From: Oscillospiraceae bacterium
Lineage (GTDB): Bacteria; Bacillota; Clostridia; Oscillospirales; UBA644
Assembly (NCBI GenBank): GCA_902783255.1
Contig: CACZQB010000021.1
Span: 62,001-126,000 of the forward strand
Direction of reading: 5' to 3'
DNA: 64,000 nucleotides
Made by a program: the position numbers and the translations under genes. A model generated the notes under the pieces. It was given only the letters and a program-made list of their open reading frames with translations. It did not search any database and was not told where the DNA came from. Positions 56,660 through 64,000 of the stretch are shown here, one piece after another. Positions within the stretch are counted from its first letter, which is position 1, and every line of letters starts with the position of its first letter.

Positions 56660-56767
56660 GTTTTCAGCCGCTCTGCGGACCCTGATTTTCAAGACTGTAG
56701 GTTTTAACGATCTTTTTCCAATTTCAAATCGCAAAATTGTTAAAAATATACAAACGAGGTAAATTCT

Positions 56768-58306
56768 ATGAAGAGAGCATTACTCAGCGTTTCCGATAAA
56801 ACGGGAATAGTCGATTTTGCAAAAGAACTTGTGTCTCTCGGCTATGAGATCCTTTCTACCGGCGGGACGGCGACGGCGCTGCGCGAAAACGGCGTTGCTG
56901 TAACGAACGTAAGCGATGTTACGGGTTTTCCGGAATGTCTTGACGGTCGTGTAAAAACGCTTCACCCCATGATCCACGCGGGCATTCTTGCAATGAGAAG
57001 CAATCCGGAGCATATGAAACAGATAAAGGAACTCGGCGTTGAACCGATAGATATCATAGCCATAAACCTTTATCCTTTCAAGAAGACCATACTCAAGGAA
57101 GGCACAACTTTCGAAGAGGCGGTTGAAAACATTGATATCGGCGGTCCCACAATGATCCGTGCGGCGGCAAAAAATCATCCCGACGTTGCCGTTATAGTCG
57201 ATCCCGCCGACTACTCTGCGGTTATCGAACAGCTTAAAAACGGCGGAATAAGTCTTGAGGCGAAAAAGGAGCTGGCTCTCAAAGTATTTGAGCATACGGC
57301 TGCTTACGATGCGCTTATCGCCGATTATTTCAGAAAACAGCTCGGTAAATCTCCTTTTGCAGATAATCTTACACTCACTTTTGAAAAAGTTCAGAGCATG
57401 CGTTACGGCGAAAATCCGCATCAGAACGCGGCTTTCTACAAACAGATAGGTCACTACGAGGGCACTCTTGCCGCAGCCGAACAGCTTTCGGGCAAGGAGC
57501 TTTCATACAATAATATCAACGATACGAACGGCGCTCTCGACCTTCTCAAAGAGTTTGAGGGCAAAACTGCTGTAGTTGCGGTAAAACATGCAAATCCATG
57601 CGGAGTAGGTGTGGGCGAAACGGTTTATGACGCTTATATGAACGCGTATAACGCCGATCCCGTATCTATATTCGGAGGCATAGTCGCCGTAAACGCAATG
57701 GTAGACGCAAAGACCGCCGAGAAAATGCACGAGATATTCCTTGAGATAGTTATTGCTCCCGATTTTACCGATGAAGCGATAAAAATTCTTTCGGCGAAAC
57801 CGAATCTCAGAATAATGAAGCTTCCCGCAATAACAAAGAGAAACACTCCCGATATGCTTGATATGAAAAAAGTTGCCGGGGGACTTCTCGTTCAGGAGCT
57901 TGACTGCTCGCTTTACGGCGGAGAGCTTAAATGCGTAACAGACAGAGCGCCCACCGAAGACGAGATGAAAGCGCTCGATTTCGGCTGGACTGTAGTAAAA
58001 CATACAAAATCCAATGCGATAGTTCTCGCAAAAGAAAATATGACCGTCGGCGTAGGCCCCGGTCAGACGAACCGCATAACGGCGCTTGAGCTCGCCGTAA
58101 AATATGCCGGAGACAAGGCAAAAGGCTCGGTTCTTGCGTCAGACGCCTTCTTCCCGTTTGACGACTGTGTTGAAGCCGCTCACAAAGCAGGCATAACCGC
58201 AATAATCCAGCCGGGCGGATCGATAAGAGACGAAGATTCCATAAAGAAATGCAACGAATACGGCATCGCAATGGTATTTACGGGTCAGAGACATTTTAAA
58301 CACTGA
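56768..58306 (+). CDS. purH: Bifunctional AICAR transformylase / IMP cyclohydrolase
   Basis: 512 residues. The N-terminal MGS-like IMP cyclohydrolase domain includes [33 protein letters not shown] and [16 protein letters not shown]. The transformylase domain includes [14 protein letters not shown] (the essential Lys-His region follows in [11 protein letters not shown]) and ends [19 protein letters not shown]. It does the last two steps of IMP synthesis. Other pur genes are not adjacent, and no purine riboswitch is recognisable upstream. It is divergent from rpoB. Confidence 0.98.
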   Translation: MKRALLSVSDKTGIVDFAKELVSLGYEILSTGGTATALRENGVAVTNVSDVTGFPECLDGRVKTLHPMIHAGILAMRSNPEHMKQIKELGVEPIDIIAINLYPFKKTILKEGTTFEEAVENIDIGGPTMIRAAAKNHPDVAVIVDPADYSAVIEQLKNGGISLEAKKELALKVFEHTAAYDALIADYFRKQLGKSPFADNLTLTFEKVQSMRYGENPHQNAAFYKQIGHYEGTLAAAEQLSGKELSYNNINDTNGALDLLKEFEGKTAVVAVKHANPCGVGVGETVYDAYMNAYNADPVSIFGGIVAVNAMVDAKTAEKMHEIFLEIVIAPDFTDEAIKILSAKPNLRIMKLPAITKRNTPDMLDMKKVAGGLLVQELDCSLYGGELKCVTDRAPTEDEMKALDFGWTVVKHTKSNAIVLAKENMTVGVGPGQTNRITALELAVKYAGDKAKGSVLASDAFFPFDDCVEAAHKAGITAIIQPGGSIRDEDSIKKCNEYGIAMVFTGQRHFKH

Positions 58307-58346
58307 TCAACATACCGCATGATCAGAATGAAAAGGGGTTTTATAT

Positions 58347-58661
58347 ATGAAAGAAAAGAAAACGCTTGAAGAAAAATACGCAAAACCTGGTGAAGAACTT
58401 AAAACAGGTTCGATAGTAGTTATCGGTATCGGATTTTTTGTTTTTCTTATAATGCTGTATTTTTCAGGGCAGATGCAGTCAAACGGCTGGATATTCATTG
58501 TGATAGGCATAGTTCTCTGGGCATTCTGCATACTTATCGCGTCAAAAAACATAAAAGGATGGCTTTACGGCAAACGCCGCGAAAGTCTTCTTAAATCGGG
58601 CAAACTGAAAGAAACGGCGAAAAAATCATACAACCGCGAACACAGATTTGACGAAGAATGA
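58347..58661 (+). CDS. Small two-helix membrane protein, unknown function
   Basis: 104 residues. A charged N-terminus (KEKKTLEEKYAKPGEE) precedes two hydrophobic helices (SIVVIGIGFFVFLIMLYF and WIFIVIGIVLWAFCILIA) and a basic C-terminal tail. Both ends are probably cytoplasmic. A GAAAAGGGG site precedes the ATG. It sits between purH and the RNase P RNA with its stop 5-7 bases before the RNA's first helix. I recognise no family. Confidence 0.72.
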   Translation: MKEKKTLEEKYAKPGEELKTGSIVVIGIGFFVFLIMLYFSGQMQSNGWIFIVIGIVLWAFCILIASKNIKGWLYGKRRESLLKSGKLKETAKKSYNREHRFDEE

Positions 58662-58666
58662 TATCC

Positions 58667-59025
58667 GGCGCGGAGGACACGCGATCGCGGAAAAAGCATG
58701 ACGCTTTTTCTGAGGAAAGTCCGAGCTCCAACGGGAAAGAATAACGGATAACGTCCGCCGAGGGCAACCTCCGGGAAAGTGCAACAGAAAATAACGTCGG
58801 GGCAACCCGTCACGGTGAAAAGGTGAGGCAAGAGCTCACCGGGAAGACGGCAACGTCTTCTGACAGTGTAAACCCTATTCGGAGCAATTCCGGTATAAGA
58901 CGGAAAAGCATATGCTTTTCAGCGCCTCCCGTCGCGTCTTGAAGGAAGCTGGAGATACGGAGCAATCCGTGTTCGAGATAGATGATACGCGTAAATACAA
59001 AACTCGGCTTATTATCCTCCGCGCT
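58667..59025 (+). ncRNA. rnpB: RNase P RNA, class A type
   Basis: About 357 bases. The closing P1 helix is GCGCGGAGGA (58668-58677) with TCCTCCGCGC (59015-59024). Conserved blocks in order are GAGGAAAGTCCGAGCTCC, ACAGAAAATAAC, GTGAAAAGGTGAGGCAAGAG, GTAAACCC, and near the end AGATGATACG and AACTCGGCTTA. The middle helices fit the ancestral type A layout rather than the Bacillus type B. It is the catalytic RNA that trims the 5' end of tRNA precursors. A strong terminator follows. Confidence 0.97.
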
Positions 59026-59040
59026 CTGATACAGAATAAT

Positions 59041-59080
59041 ACGGATGCTTTGCAACATCATGCAAAACATCCGTTTTTTT
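59041..59080 (+). terminator. Terminator of rnpB
   Basis: ACGGATG (59041-59047) pairs with CATCCGT (59068-59074), and after one mismatch TTTGCA (59049-59054) pairs with TGCAAA (59061-59066). It is followed by T's to 59080. Confidence 0.93.
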
Positions 59081-59221
59081 CGTAAAGCGCGGTCGTCGGC
59101 GTTTTCCATTAAAAATTACGATTTTGTATTTATATGCTCCGTTTTTTTGACACCGAAAATTACATAAATTCGTTTATTATTCTCTCTGTATTTCCAAATT
59201 ACATTAAAAAAGGATATTGCG

Positions 59222-62200
59222 ATGCTTCAACTTAAAAATATAAAAAAAGACTATGATCTCGGCGGAGGCACTGTCCACGCTCTCAAAGGAATAGATCTTT
59301 CTTTCCGCGAAAGCGAGTTTATTTCGATCCTCGGTCCGTCGGGCTGCGGCAAAACAACGATGCTCAATATTCTCGGAGGACTGGACAAATACTCGGACGG
59401 CGATCTTATTATAAACGGAGTTTCGACAAAAAACTATAAGGACAGAGACTGGGACAGCTACCGCAACCATTCGGTCGGTTTTGTTTTTCAGACATACAAC
59501 CTTATTCCGCATCAGACCGTGCTGCAGAATGTTGAGCTTGCGCTTACTTTGTCGGGTGTTTCGAAATCCGAACGCAGACAGCGCGCAAAAAAAGCGCTTG
59601 AAGAGGTCGGGCTCGGCGATCAGCTGCGCAAACGTCCAAACGAAATGTCGGGCGGACAGATGCAGCGCGTTGCGATCGCAAGGGCTCTTGTAAACAATCC
59701 CGATATAATCCTTGCCGATGAACCTACAGGCGCGCTCGATTCCGAAACAAGCGTCCAGGTCATGCAGATACTTAAAAAAGTATCCGAAAATCGCCTTGTT
59801 GTTATGGTAACGCATAATGCGGAGCTTGCCGAACAGTATTCAACGCGCATAGTCCGTATGCTTGACGGCATGATAATAAACGATTCAAAGCCGATCACAC
59901 CGGAGGAAAAAGCAGAGCTTGAAAAAGCCGATGCGGAAAAAAACGCTTCCTGTAAAAAAACAAAAAAACCGTCGATGTCTTTCGCAACATCATTCGGTCT
60001 TTCTTTGAAAAATCTCTTTACGAAAAAAGGAAGAACAGTCCTTACCGCATTTGCCGGCTCAATAGGTATTATCGGCATAGCGCTTATTTTTGCAGCTTCA
60101 CACGGAATGACATCATATATCAGCGCGGTTCAGGAAGATACATTATCGTCCTACCCCATCAGCATTGAAGCCACAACGATAGATCTGAGCACTCTTATGC
60201 GCACTTTTATGGGCGCTGTAAACGACGAGAGCAAAAATCACGAAAAAGACGCGGTATACTCAAAATCTGCGCTTTTTGATATGCTCAACGCCATAAACAA
60301 TATAGAAACGACCGAAAATGACCTTAAATCGTTCAAAAAGTATATAGAAGAGAAAAAAGCGGATGAAGATAACGTACTTTCGGATGCGCTGAGCGGGATA
60401 CGGTATACTTATGATGTTGATCTGACTGTATACACAAAAAATCTTGACGGCGAAATAACCGTTTCGGATACCGGAAAGCTGTTTTCGCAGGCGCTTGCAA
60501 AAAATTACGGCTCCTCAAGAGCGTCTTCACGCCAGTCTGCATCTTCGATCACCGCAGGCAACTCGGCGCTTTCGCTTTTTATGCCGGGTCAGTCAACCAC
60601 AAGATCAAGACTCTGGCAGGAAATGCTTTCGGGCGATAACGGCCGCGCAATAAATCCGGTTCTTGAAGGACAGTATGAGCTTGTATACGGCACATGGCCC
60701 GATGAATATAACGAAATAGTTGTGGTCCTTGACGAAAACAACGAAATAGACGATCTTTCTCTTTTCGCGCTCGGCTTTAAGTCCGAAGCGGAAATGGACG
60801 AAATTTTCGACGCCGTTTCAAAAGGAACCCAGATAGATACTTCTTTGCAGAGCTGGTCTTATGAAGATATATGCGGCAAGGAATACAGGGTTGTTTTAAG
60901 CAGCGACTGCTACACTTACGATGAATTCAGTGGAACATACGTTGACCTGAGAGACACCGACGCGGGTCTTCGCTATCTTTACGATAAGGGTCTTCCGCTT
61001 AAAGTTACCGGCATAATCCGTCCCGATGAGAATGCTGCAGCGTCAATGCTTTCCGGTTCAATAGGCTACACATCCATGCTGACCGAGTATATTATCGAAA
61101 AAGCGCATGAATCAGACCCCGTAAAGGCGCAGGCGGCATCTCCGGATACCGATATTTTTACCGGACTGCCTTTCAGGGAAAACAACGGCAGAATGACGGA
61201 CGAAGAAAAGGAAGAATCGTTTCGCAATTATATAGCGGATCTCAATACCGAAAAGAAAGCTGCGGCATACGTTGAAATAATGGCTATCCCCACAGACGAA
61301 CAGCTTGACGCGGCAGTCGATTCGGTGATGAGCGGGGTGACGAGAGAAAGCATTGAGTCTATGCTTGTTTCTTCCATGACAGAGCAGATGAGCATGTCGC
61401 AGTCTGAAATTGAAGATTATCTTTCTCAGATGAGCGACGACGATCTTTTCGGGCTTTTTGAAGATTCCGTAAGGGCTCAGTCCGCAGAACGCATATCCGC
61501 ACAGGTCAGACAGAGTCTTTCGGGCATGACTTCCGAGCAGCTTGCCGCCGCGCTCGATATTGCCGCTCCCGGATACACGACCGAACAATGCGCCGTATAT
61601 CACGACAAAGTCCTCGTTTTTTCGAATAAAACATATGAAGAAAATCTTATAACTCTCGGCTGTGTTTATCTTGACAGTCCGTCTTCCGTAAATCTTTACG
61701 CCTCCACATTTGCGGACAAGGATATAATTGAAGACAGCATTGCAGAATACAACAGCACTCTTGACGACCTCAAAAAAATACATTATGTTGATTATGTGGG
61801 ACTGATGATGTCTTCCGTTTCAACAATAATTAACGCGATAACGTATGTTCTCATTGCCTTCGTTGCCATCTCGCTTATCGTTTCTTCGATAATGATAGGT
61901 GTTATAACGCTAATTTCCGTTCAGGAAAGAACGAAAGAAATAGGCATTCTGAGAGCGATCGGCGCATCGAAAAAAGACGTTTCCGGACTTTTCAATGCCG
62001 AAACTGTCATAATAGGCTTTACCGCCGGGCTAATAGGTGTGCTGGTAACATATCTTCTCTGCATACCGCTCAATTTCATTCTCTATTCTCTTACGGGCAT
62101 AGCAACTCTTAAAGCCGTTCTGCCCATTCCCGCGGCGATCGTTCTTGTTGCGATAAGCGTTGTCCTTACGCTTATTTCGGGCATAATCCCGTCAAGAAGC

Positions 62201-62242
62201 GCCGCCAAAAAAGATCCCGTTGTTGCTCTCCGCACGGAATAG
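59222..62242 (+). CDS. MacB/LolCDE-type ABC transporter, fused ATPase and FtsX-like permease
   Basis: 1006 residues. The N-terminal ATPase (about 1-225) has GPSGCGKTT, MSGGQMQRVAIARAL and ILADEPTGALD, and a His switch in VTHNAEL. A charged linker leads to the first membrane helix (LTAFAGSIGIIGIALIFAA). A very large extracytoplasmic insert of about 590 residues then precedes three C-terminal helices of the FtsX domain (VISLIVSSIMIGVITLISVQ-type region, then ERTKEIGILRAIGASKKDV). Such proteins act as mechanotransmission pumps for peptides, lipoproteins or antimicrobial defence. Substrate unknown. An AAAAAAGGATA ribosome site precedes it. Confidence 0.92.
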   Translation: MLQLKNIKKDYDLGGGTVHALKGIDLSFRESEFISILGPSGCGKTTMLNILGGLDKYSDGDLIINGVSTKNYKDRDWDSYRNHSVGFVFQTYNLIPHQTVLQNVELALTLSGVSKSERRQRAKKALEEVGLGDQLRKRPNEMSGGQMQRVAIARALVNNPDIILADEPTGALDSETSVQVMQILKKVSENRLVVMVTHNAELAEQYSTRIVRMLDGMIINDSKPITPEEKAELEKADAEKNASCKKTKKPSMSFATSFGLSLKNLFTKKGRTVLTAFAGSIGIIGIALIFAASHGMTSYISAVQEDTLSSYPISIEATTIDLSTLMRTFMGAVNDESKNHEKDAVYSKSALFDMLNAINNIETTENDLKSFKKYIEEKKADEDNVLSDALSGIRYTYDVDLTVYTKNLDGEITVSDTGKLFSQALAKNYGSSRASSRQSASSITAGNSALSLFMPGQSTTRSRLWQEMLSGDNGRAINPVLEGQYELVYGTWPDEYNEIVVVLDENNEIDDLSLFALGFKSEAEMDEIFDAVSKGTQIDTSLQSWSYEDICGKEYRVVLSSDCYTYDEFSGTYVDLRDTDAGLRYLYDKGLPLKVTGIIRPDENAAASMLSGSIGYTSMLTEYIIEKAHESDPVKAQAASPDTDIFTGLPFRENNGRMTDEEKEESFRNYIADLNTEKKAAAYVEIMAIPTDEQLDAAVDSVMSGVTRESIESMLVSSMTEQMSMSQSEIEDYLSQMSDDDLFGLFEDSVRAQSAERISAQVRQSLSGMTSEQLAAALDIAAPGYTTEQCAVYHDKVLVFSNKTYEENLITLGCVYLDSPSSVNLYASTFADKDIIEDSIAEYNSTLDDLKKIHYVDYVGLMMSSVSTIINAITYVLIAFVAISLIVSSIMIGVITLISVQERTKEIGILRAIGASKKDVSGLFNAETVIIGFTAGLIGVLVTYLLCIPLNFILYSLTGIATLKAVLPIPAAIVLVAISVVLTLISGIIPSRSAAKKDPVVALRTE

Positions 62243-62267
62243 CGCCGAAAATATACTGTAATACAAG

Positions 62268-62307
62268 AAAAAAACTCCCGGGATACAAAAACAGAGTATC
62301 CCGGGAG
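62268..62307 (-). terminator. Terminator of the solute-binding lipoprotein gene
   Basis: A 12-base perfect stem, CTCCCGGGATAC (62275-62286) with GTATCCCGGGAG (62296-62307). On the minus strand TTTTTTT (62274-62268) follows directly. It may also slow plus-strand transcription from the ABC gene. Confidence 0.9.
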
Positions 62308-62333
62308 ATTCTATATGCTGCTTTGCCGTAATG

Positions 62334-63737
62334 TCAGTCAGAAGGCTCGCCGTATACGGCGATTATGCCCTCGTAATGATGTATCATATAATCCTCTATG
62401 ATCTGCTCGTATCTGCTTTCGTTTGAATCGATCAGCTGCCTTACCGGAGTATCGGACTTGCAGGCGTTTTCTATTATTCCTCTGCCGCCTTCACGGAAAT
62501 ATCCGTATTGGGTGTTTGTGAGCATATTGAAGAAAACACGGGCGTCTCTTTCGTCAAAGAATACCTGAGAAGCCATATATTCTATAATATCGTTCTTCGT
62601 TTTGTATTCGTCAAAAGGTTCGAAAACGGCACTGAGAATCAGAGCAGAAACGGCGGAATCCTTTGCACTGACGGGGATCCCGGTGGTATAGGCAAGATTT
62701 GAGTAATCGCTCGCGTAAACGCCGGGCGTTGCTTCGGGACCGAGAGGATACGGCAGGATTCCAACATCGCCGATGCGGTAAAGAAGACACGAGGAATTTC
62801 CGAAAAGCTCCGATGTGGGAAGGGTCAGCATAACGATCTCACCGTTGACGAAAAGATCAACGCCCACGCCTCCCCACGCATCGTCAGGGTGAAAACAGTC
62901 TTTGCAGGTTTCAAGGTATATTTTCTGCGCGCGGACAAGCGCAGTATATCCCGCATCGGTAAACGTTCCGCAAACCGCCTTGCCGTTAATATAGTCCGAC
63001 ATTGCTGTGCCGTTTGACAGAAACATCATTACCGAAAAATACGGCGAGTGCGTCGCCATTCCGTATATTGTTCTGCCGCTCTCTTTTACTGTATAGGCGT
63101 GAAGGACCTCTTCAAATCTGTCCCACGTCCACGTTCCGTCCTCAACATATTCTCTCGGATCAGTGTGGCCGTATTGCGTAATGAGCGCTTCGTTTACCGC
63201 GATGGGGTAGCCGAATGTCGTATAAAGAAGCTCGGGCCACGCATAGGGAACAACTCCGAATACATCGTTTTTCCAGATCATGTGGTGAAGCATGTTGGGC
63301 GTGCCCCATTTATCGGTATTCGTCACGTCTATCAATGGGGAAAGACCGAGGAAATAGCCTGCCCTGACGCATTCGCAATAGCCGTAGGAGCCGCCTGTGG
63401 CAAGATCGTAAATTGATTCTCCCGAAAGCGCCGCCATCATTACGGTGTTTTCGTTTCCGCCATCCGAATAGATGATATTCAGCTTGCAGTTGAATTCATT
63501 TTCAACATCCTTCTGCCGTTTTGCCGCGATGTCCGCAAGCGATGTTCCGTTCATAAAACCGAAAGTGCTGTCCGCAGAACCCGACCATCCCCAGTTTACC
63601 ACCGTGCCGTTCAGATTGACCGAGGAGAGAGAATTTTCATCGTAATCCGGAACGATTTCGGTTTCCTCTGCCTGACAGGAGGAAAGAATCAGAATTAAAA
63701 CAAGAAGAAAAGCGGTTATCCTTGCAAATAATTTCAT
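62334..63737 (-). CDS. Extracellular solute-binding lipoprotein (carbohydrate-type)
   Basis: 467 residues. The lipoprotein signal ends LILSSC (Cys21). The body resembles the ABC sugar-binding family 1: KRQKDVENEFNCKLNIIY, GVVPYAWPELLYTTFGYPIAVNEAL, and the aromatic WTWDRFEEVLHAY. Trp and Tyr residues suggest a sugar ligand. No permease genes are seen downstream, where a terminator follows; the transporter may lie elsewhere. A GGGAGG site precedes the ATG. The neighbouring gene upstream ends 29 bases before the start. Confidence 0.85.
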   Translation of the reverse strand: MKLFARITAFLLVLILILSSCQAEETEIVPDYDENSLSSVNLNGTVVNWGWSGSADSTFGFMNGTSLADIAAKRQKDVENEFNCKLNIIYSDGGNENTVMMAALSGESIYDLATGGSYGYCECVRAGYFLGLSPLIDVTNTDKWGTPNMLHHMIWKNDVFGVVPYAWPELLYTTFGYPIAVNEALITQYGHTDPREYVEDGTWTWDRFEEVLHAYTVKESGRTIYGMATHSPYFSVMMFLSNGTAMSDYINGKAVCGTFTDAGYTALVRAQKIYLETCKDCFHPDDAWGGVGVDLFVNGEIVMLTLPTSELFGNSSCLLYRIGDVGILPYPLGPEATPGVYASDYSNLAYTTGIPVSAKDSAVSALILSAVFEPFDEYKTKNDIIEYMASQVFFDERDARVFFNMLTNTQYGYFREGGRGIIENACKSDTPVRQLIDSNESRYEQIIEDYMIHHYEGIIAVYGEPSD

Positions 63738-63765
63738 TTTTATACCTCCCGAATTTGTAAAATTG

Positions 63766-64000
63766 TCAGTGTATTTTTATTATTGCGACCGAAAGCGGTT
63801 TGAGAATTGCGGAAAATCCGTTGCATTTTTCCGAAACGGCAAGTTTTCTCGTTTCGAAGTCCGAAACAGGCATGAGCTCTTTGCCTTCGTATACCTCTGC
63901 CATTACGCATTTGCCCGGAATATGCAGATCGATGCACACATCTTCCCGGCACGACGGATTTATCGCGGTCACCGTTTTTATTCCGTCTTTTTCGGTTACC
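63766..64000 (-). CDS. C-terminal part of a probable secreted or glycoside-hydrolase-type protein (5' end outside window)
   Basis: The frame is open to the edge of the window and ends at 63766, so at least 78 C-terminal residues are seen; the GTG at 63972 is internal. The segment has alternating beta strands (TVTAINPSCREDVCIDLHIP, then VMAEVYEGKELMPV) and ends LKPLSVAIIKIH. It looks like the C-terminal beta-sandwich common at the end of glycoside hydrolases, but this is by shape only. It sits upstream of the sugar-type binding protein. Confidence 0.6.
   Translation of the reverse strand, partial: VTEKDGIKTVTAINPSCREDVCIDLHIPGKCVMAEVYEGKELMPVSDFETRKLAVSEKCNGFSAILKPLSVAIIKIH

Noticed and set aside
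56640..56767. Purine riboswitch or PurR box upstream of purH
   Set aside because: No conserved purine aptamer core or paired PurBox is visible in the short AT-rich leader.

Overview
This 64 kb window is a piece of a bacterial chromosome, almost certainly from a low-to-mid GC Clostridia-type Firmicute (Bacillota). The evidence is the housekeeping gene content and order: mreBCD-PBP2 beside a minD-like gene, hisS-aspS, recA-recX, rplU-rpmA-obgE, rpoBC and rpsL-rpsG-fusA-tuf. Strong Shine-Dalgarno sites, Firmicute-style promoters (TTGACA-17-TATAAT) and an HIGN-type CysRS agree. No LPS or outer-membrane genes, tRNA genes, rRNA genes, phage genes, insertion sequences or CRISPR arrays are seen. Coding density is very high and genes often overlap by 4 bp. 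I cannot place it below class; an uncultured gut-type lineage is a guess.

Layout. 1-2.9 kb (+): the 3' end of secA, a HAD hydrolase, rsmG and a lipoprotein. 2.9-22.4 kb (-): a long co-directional run of rlmB, a degenerate P-type-ATPase-like membrane protein, yebC, maf, mreB, mreC, mreD, PBP2, a minD-like gene, a methylglyoxal-synthase-like gene, hisS, aspS, a Gld-type ABC exporter set (ATPase, permease, GldG-like, DUF4340) and thrS. 22.5-23.8 kb (-): ispD-dedA with its own promoter and terminator. 23.8-36 kb (+): ymdB, an AAC(3)-like/ribulose-phosphate-epimerase fusion, an isochorismatase-fold pseudoenzyme, recA, recX, rimO, pgsA, cysS, recG, rplU, rpmA and obgE. 36-41.8 kb (+): a tandem pectate-lyase-fold lipoprotein, an EF-G-like factor and a GDPD-family protein. 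41.8-56.5 kb (-): an AIM24/TIGR00266 protein, a NAD synthase with a decayed glutaminase domain, and tuf-fusA-rpsG-rpsL-rpoC-rpoB. 56.7-62.3 kb (+): purH, a small membrane protein, the RNase P RNA and a large MacB-type ABC transporter. 62.3-64 kb (-): a sugar-type solute-binding lipoprotein behind the 3' end of a probable secreted enzyme.

How the genes work together. Most are core functions: translation (four aminoacyl-tRNA synthetases, EF-Tu, EF-G, S7, S12, L21, L27, RNase P), transcription (RpoBC), recombination (RecA, RecX, RecG), cell elongation (MreBCD with PBP2), isoprenoid and phospholipid synthesis (IspD, PgsA) and purine synthesis (PurH).

The unusual theme is familiar folds that have lost catalytic residues: the P-type-ATPase-like protein, the methylglyoxal-synthase-like protein, the isochorismatase-like protein and the glutaminase half of NadE. 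The most novel architecture is the in-frame fusion of an AAC(3)-like domain to an apparently complete ribulose-phosphate 3-epimerase, between ymdB and recA. Other lineage-specific traits are a ThrS without a TGS domain, L27 without its N-terminal extension together with no prp gene, and arginine at the streptomycin-determining Lys88 position of S12.
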